Positions 61,436 through 64,000 of a DNA stretch of 64,000 nucleotides are shown here, one piece after another. The notes beneath the pieces are model-generated. The model was given only the letters and a program-made list of their open reading frames with translations, was not told where the DNA came from and ran no database searches. Position numbers and translations under genes: made by a program. Numbering within the stretch: position 1 is the stretch's first letter; every line of letters starts with the position of its first letter. This stretch comes from Sphingobium vermicomposti (lineage in GTDB: Bacteria > Pseudomonadota > Alphaproteobacteria > Sphingomonadales > Sphingomonadaceae), in the NCBI RefSeq assembly GCF_011762025.1, contig NZ_JAASQR010000001.1, forward strand, positions 558,001 to 622,000. Direction: 5' to 3'.

Positions 61436-64000
61436 ATGCCTGAAACCGTTACTCCAACCCACGAAGATCGCTCTGGAGACGATCTGGACTTTTTGAGCGG
61501 CGGTGGAGAGATGGGCGCTCGCATCCGGGCGTATGACTGGGCGAACACGCCGCTCGGTCCGCCGGAAACATGGCCGCAATCGCTCCGCTCCGCCCTGTCC
61601 ATCTGCCTCCATTCCAGCTTTCCGACGGCCATTTACTGGGGGTCGGATCTGCATATTCTCTATAATGACGCCTGGGCGCCCATTCCTGCGGAGCGCCATC
61701 CGGCTGCTCTGGGTCGACCTGCCAGGGACGTGTGGTCCGACATATGGGACGTTATCGGCCATCAGTTCGATCAAGTGCGCCGGACGGGCGAGGGCTACGC
61801 CACATATGACCAGATGTTGCCGATGGTGCGGGCAGGCACGGCACAGGAAACATACTGGAATTACAGCTTCACGCCGATCCGCGGCGAGGATGGCACCGTC
61901 GCCGGTGTACTCAACCAGGGGCATGAGACCACCGCGCGCATCATGAGCGAGCGGCAAGTGCTTGCTGAGCGCGAGCGGCTGCGGCAGATGTTCGACCAGG
62001 CTCCCGGTTTCATGGCCATGCTGCAAGGCGACCAGCATGTGTTCGAGCTCGCAAACGCCGCCTACATCAAGTTGATCGGACGCTCCGACATACTGGGCAA
62101 GACGGTGTGCGAAGCACTACCCGAGGTGGAGGGGCAAGGCTATTTCGAACTGCTGGACAAAGTATATAAAACCGGGGAGCCTTATGTGGGCATCGCGGTC
62201 CCGGTCGAGCTACAGCGCCAGGGCAGCGCTCCCCCGGAACGCCGTTTTGTCGACATGGTCTACCAACCGGTCATCGACGCGCAAGGGCAAGTTACTGGCC
62301 TTTTCGTCGAAGGATCTGACGTTACCGAACGGGTCCAAGCAGAAGAAGGCCTTCGCAGAAGCGAAAGCAGGCTGCGCGACCTTAATGAAACACTGGAACA
62401 ACGCATCGCAGCGGTGCTTGCCGAACGCAAGGTCTTCGCCGACCTGTTCGAGACCACCAGCGCCCTCGTCCAGATACTGGATCGCGACTATAATTTCCTG
62501 GCCATCAACGCCGCCTCCGCCGACGAATATCAACGGATCTTCGGTTTCAGGCCTGCCGCTGGCGACAAGCTGCTGAGGCTGCTTAAAAACACGCCTTATC
62601 ACGGCGGAATCAAGGCACTCTGGTCACGGGTATTGGCTGGGGAGGCTTTTAGCCAAGTGTCGGAGTTCACCGATCAGCAAGGCGAGCGGCACTGGTACGA
62701 CATGAAGTTCGCGCCCGTGCGGTCACCGGATGGGGAGATTATTGGCGCAAGTCTGTTCGGGTATGACGTCACCACGCGGATCCATGAACAGCAGCAACTG
62801 GCCAACGCCGAAACCGCCCGCCGGGAAGCAGACGCCCTGTACCGCGCCTATTTTGAAAATACGGCCGAAGCTCTGTTTGTGATTGGCGTAGGAGAAGATG
62901 GCAGCTTCTCGATCGAAGAGCTCAATCCCGCGCATGAGGCGCTGACAGGTCTTTGCACAGCGGATCTGCGCGGCAAGCCGCTTGACCAACAGCTTCCTCC
63001 CGATGTCGCTGCGCAGGTCGCGGTGAATTATCGGCGGGCAGCCTCTTCGGCGGAGTCCATCAGCTATCGCGAGATCGTGGACTTGCCCGGAGGCAGGCGA
63101 CATTGGGACACGGTATTGATGCCAGTCACAGGCGCGAATGGTCGGGTCGGCAGGATCATCGGCAGTTCCCGCGATGTGACGGCGCGCGTCCAGGCGGAAG
63201 AACAGTTGCGGCAGAGCCAGAAGCTGGAGGCGATGGGCAGTCTGACAGGTGGGGTGAGCCATGATTTCAACAATCTGCTCGCCCCGATCATCGGCGCGCT
63301 CGACCTGCTTCAGCGCCGGGGCGTGGGTGGCGAACGAGAACAGCGCCTGATCGACGGCGCGCTGCAATCGGCCGAACGCGCCCGCCTGCTTGTGCAGCGC
63401 CTGCTCGCTTTCGCCAGACGACAGCCGCTGCAGACTATATCCGTTGATGTAAGAGAACTTGTGCACGGGATGGCAGACCTGATCGCATCAACCGCCGGGC
63501 CACAGATCAAGGTGGTGGTCGATGTCGCAAAGGAGCTTCCCGGCGCGGTCGCCGATCCCAATCAGCTGGAAATGGCGCTGCTCAATCTTGCAGTGAATGC
63601 GCGCGACGCGATGCCGGAAGGCGGAACGCTACGCATTTCTGCGATCCACGCGGAGGTCGAACCAGGCCACGCCGCGAACCTGTCGCCGGGGTCCTATGTG
63701 CGGCTATCAGTGGCCGACACGGGGATTGGCATGGACGCGGAAACGCTCAAACGCGCGATTGAACCATTTTATTCAACGAAGGGTGTAGGCAAGGGGACCG
63801 GGCTGGGATTGAGCATGGCCCACGGGCTGGCTGCCCAACTTGGCGGAGGGCTGACGATCGCGAGCGAGCCTGGGATCGGCACCAATATAGAATTGTGGCT
63901 GCCCGCTGGCGGCACGCCTGATACTATTCAGCAGGATAATGGAGGATCGGCGCCAGGCCAGCGGCGCAAAGGCACCGTCCTCCTGGTCGAGGACGAAGCC
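61436..64000 (+). CDS. Multi-PAS hybrid sensor histidine kinase, 3' end outside window
   Basis: 855 codons in an uninterrupted frame that runs off the window. N-terminal PAS-like region (about 20-175; the WANTPLGPPETWPQSLRSAL block seen in such kinases), further PAS domains near 185-300, 330-450 and 470-580, then HisKA with the phospho-His in GGVSHDFNNLLAPI and HATPase with N box LLNLAVNARDAMPEGG, DTGIGM and KGTGLGLSMAHG. The last residues, KGTVLLVEDEA, open a receiver domain. Probably cytoplasmic; no membrane helix seen. The signal is unknown. Confidence 0.9.
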   Translation, partial: MPETVTPTHEDRSGDDLDFLSGGGEMGARIRAYDWANTPLGPPETWPQSLRSALSICLHSSFPTAIYWGSDLHILYNDAWAPIPAERHPAALGRPARDVWSDIWDVIGHQFDQVRRTGEGYATYDQMLPMVRAGTAQETYWNYSFTPIRGEDGTVAGVLNQGHETTARIMSERQVLAERERLRQMFDQAPGFMAMLQGDQHVFELANAAYIKLIGRSDILGKTVCEALPEVEGQGYFELLDKVYKTGEPYVGIAVPVELQRQGSAPPERRFVDMVYQPVIDAQGQVTGLFVEGSDVTERVQAEEGLRRSESRLRDLNETLEQRIAAVLAERKVFADLFETTSALVQILDRDYNFLAINAASADEYQRIFGFRPAAGDKLLRLLKNTPYHGGIKALWSRVLAGEAFSQVSEFTDQQGERHWYDMKFAPVRSPDGEIIGASLFGYDVTTRIHEQQQLANAETARREADALYRAYFENTAEALFVIGVGEDGSFSIEELNPAHEALTGLCTADLRGKPLDQQLPPDVAAQVAVNYRRAASSAESISYREIVDLPGGRRHWDTVLMPVTGANGRVGRIIGSSRDVTARVQAEEQLRQSQKLEAMGSLTGGVSHDFNNLLAPIIGALDLLQRRGVGGEREQRLIDGALQSAERARLLVQRLLAFARRQPLQTISVDVRELVHGMADLIASTAGPQIKVVVDVAKELPGAVADPNQLEMALLNLAVNARDAMPEGGTLRISAIHAEVEPGHAANLSPGSYVRLSVADTGIGMDAETLKRAIEPFYSTKGVGKGTGLGLSMAHGLAAQLGGGLTIASEPGIGTNIELWLPAGGTPDTIQQDNGGSAPGQRRKGTVLLVEDEA

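Noticed and set aside
1..64000. CRISPR arrays, rRNA genes and insertion sequences
   Set aside because: No regularly spaced direct repeats, rRNA sequence or transposase gene was seen; the short CTAG-ended repeats are inverted and dispersed.

Overview
The window is about 64 kb of high-GC chromosome from an alphaproteobacterium, most likely a member of the Sphingomonadaceae (Sphingobium/Sphingomonas type). The assignment rests on the gene content: LptC/LptA, KdsD/KdsB, RpoZ, a DUF962 (Mpo1-like) protein, many TonB-dependent receptors and short-chain dehydrogenases, and a GH106 alpha-L-rhamnosidase. GH106 was founded on a Sphingomonas enzyme.

Layout. 1-8.6 kb: cell-wall hydrolase fragment, double cold-shock-domain protein, short RNase D, LptC-LptA, then a coupled kdsD-kdsB-phosphatase operon (kdsB apparently starts at CTG) and a UDP-glucuronate 4-epimerase. 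8.7-11.8 kb: a coupled GNAT-cupin pair plus a third BioF2-type GNAT gene. 11.9-19 kb: housekeeping genes (DUF962, serine hydrolase of the class A beta-lactamase fold, ung, methyltransferase, exoribonuclease, GFA protein, rpoZ, cardiolipin synthase-like, alanine dehydrogenase) and the first two copies of a CTAG-ended inverted repeat.

19.1-33.8 kb: a decayed P2-type prophage or P4-like satellite next to the 3' end of tRNA-Ser(GGA). It has an integrase, a leftward early operon built almost entirely of 4-nt stop/start overlaps (Cro-like, Ogr, primase-helicase, DUF2312, two DNA methyltransferases, AlpA), a divergent S24 repressor and HIRAN gene, cargo (alpha/beta hydrolase, broken brnTA, outer-membrane barrel), and only tail genes D and a 5'-truncated U. 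The U remnant is joined directly to a 3'-truncated bcsS, so structural genes, the second att site and the end of bcsS have been lost.

33.8-41 kb: a probable exopolysaccharide locus. It contains truncated bcsS, a partner-switch set (response regulator-PP2C, STAS, HATPase), and on the opposite strand a cellulose-synthase-like GT2, an overlapping 56-residue membrane protein, and a second GNAT/cupin pair paralogous to that at 8.8-10.8 kb. 41-45.6 kb: siderophore uptake (DUF3325, PepSY, DUF3649, TonB receptor). 45.6-55.8 kb: third copy of the repeat, then a TonB receptor-SDR-phosphatase operon divergent from a TetR gene, two more SDRs and the GH106 rhamnosidase. This looks like a glycoside or aromatic utilisation region. 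56-64 kb: SulP-Usp operon, arsR-arsC-acr3-arsH arsenic resistance, and a multi-PAS hybrid histidine kinase cut by the window end.

The main points of interest are the duplicated GNAT-cupin module, its pairing with the partner-switched GT2 locus, the prophage/bcsS fusion, and the repeats whose terminal CTAG supplies the stop codon of a neighbouring gene in two of three copies.
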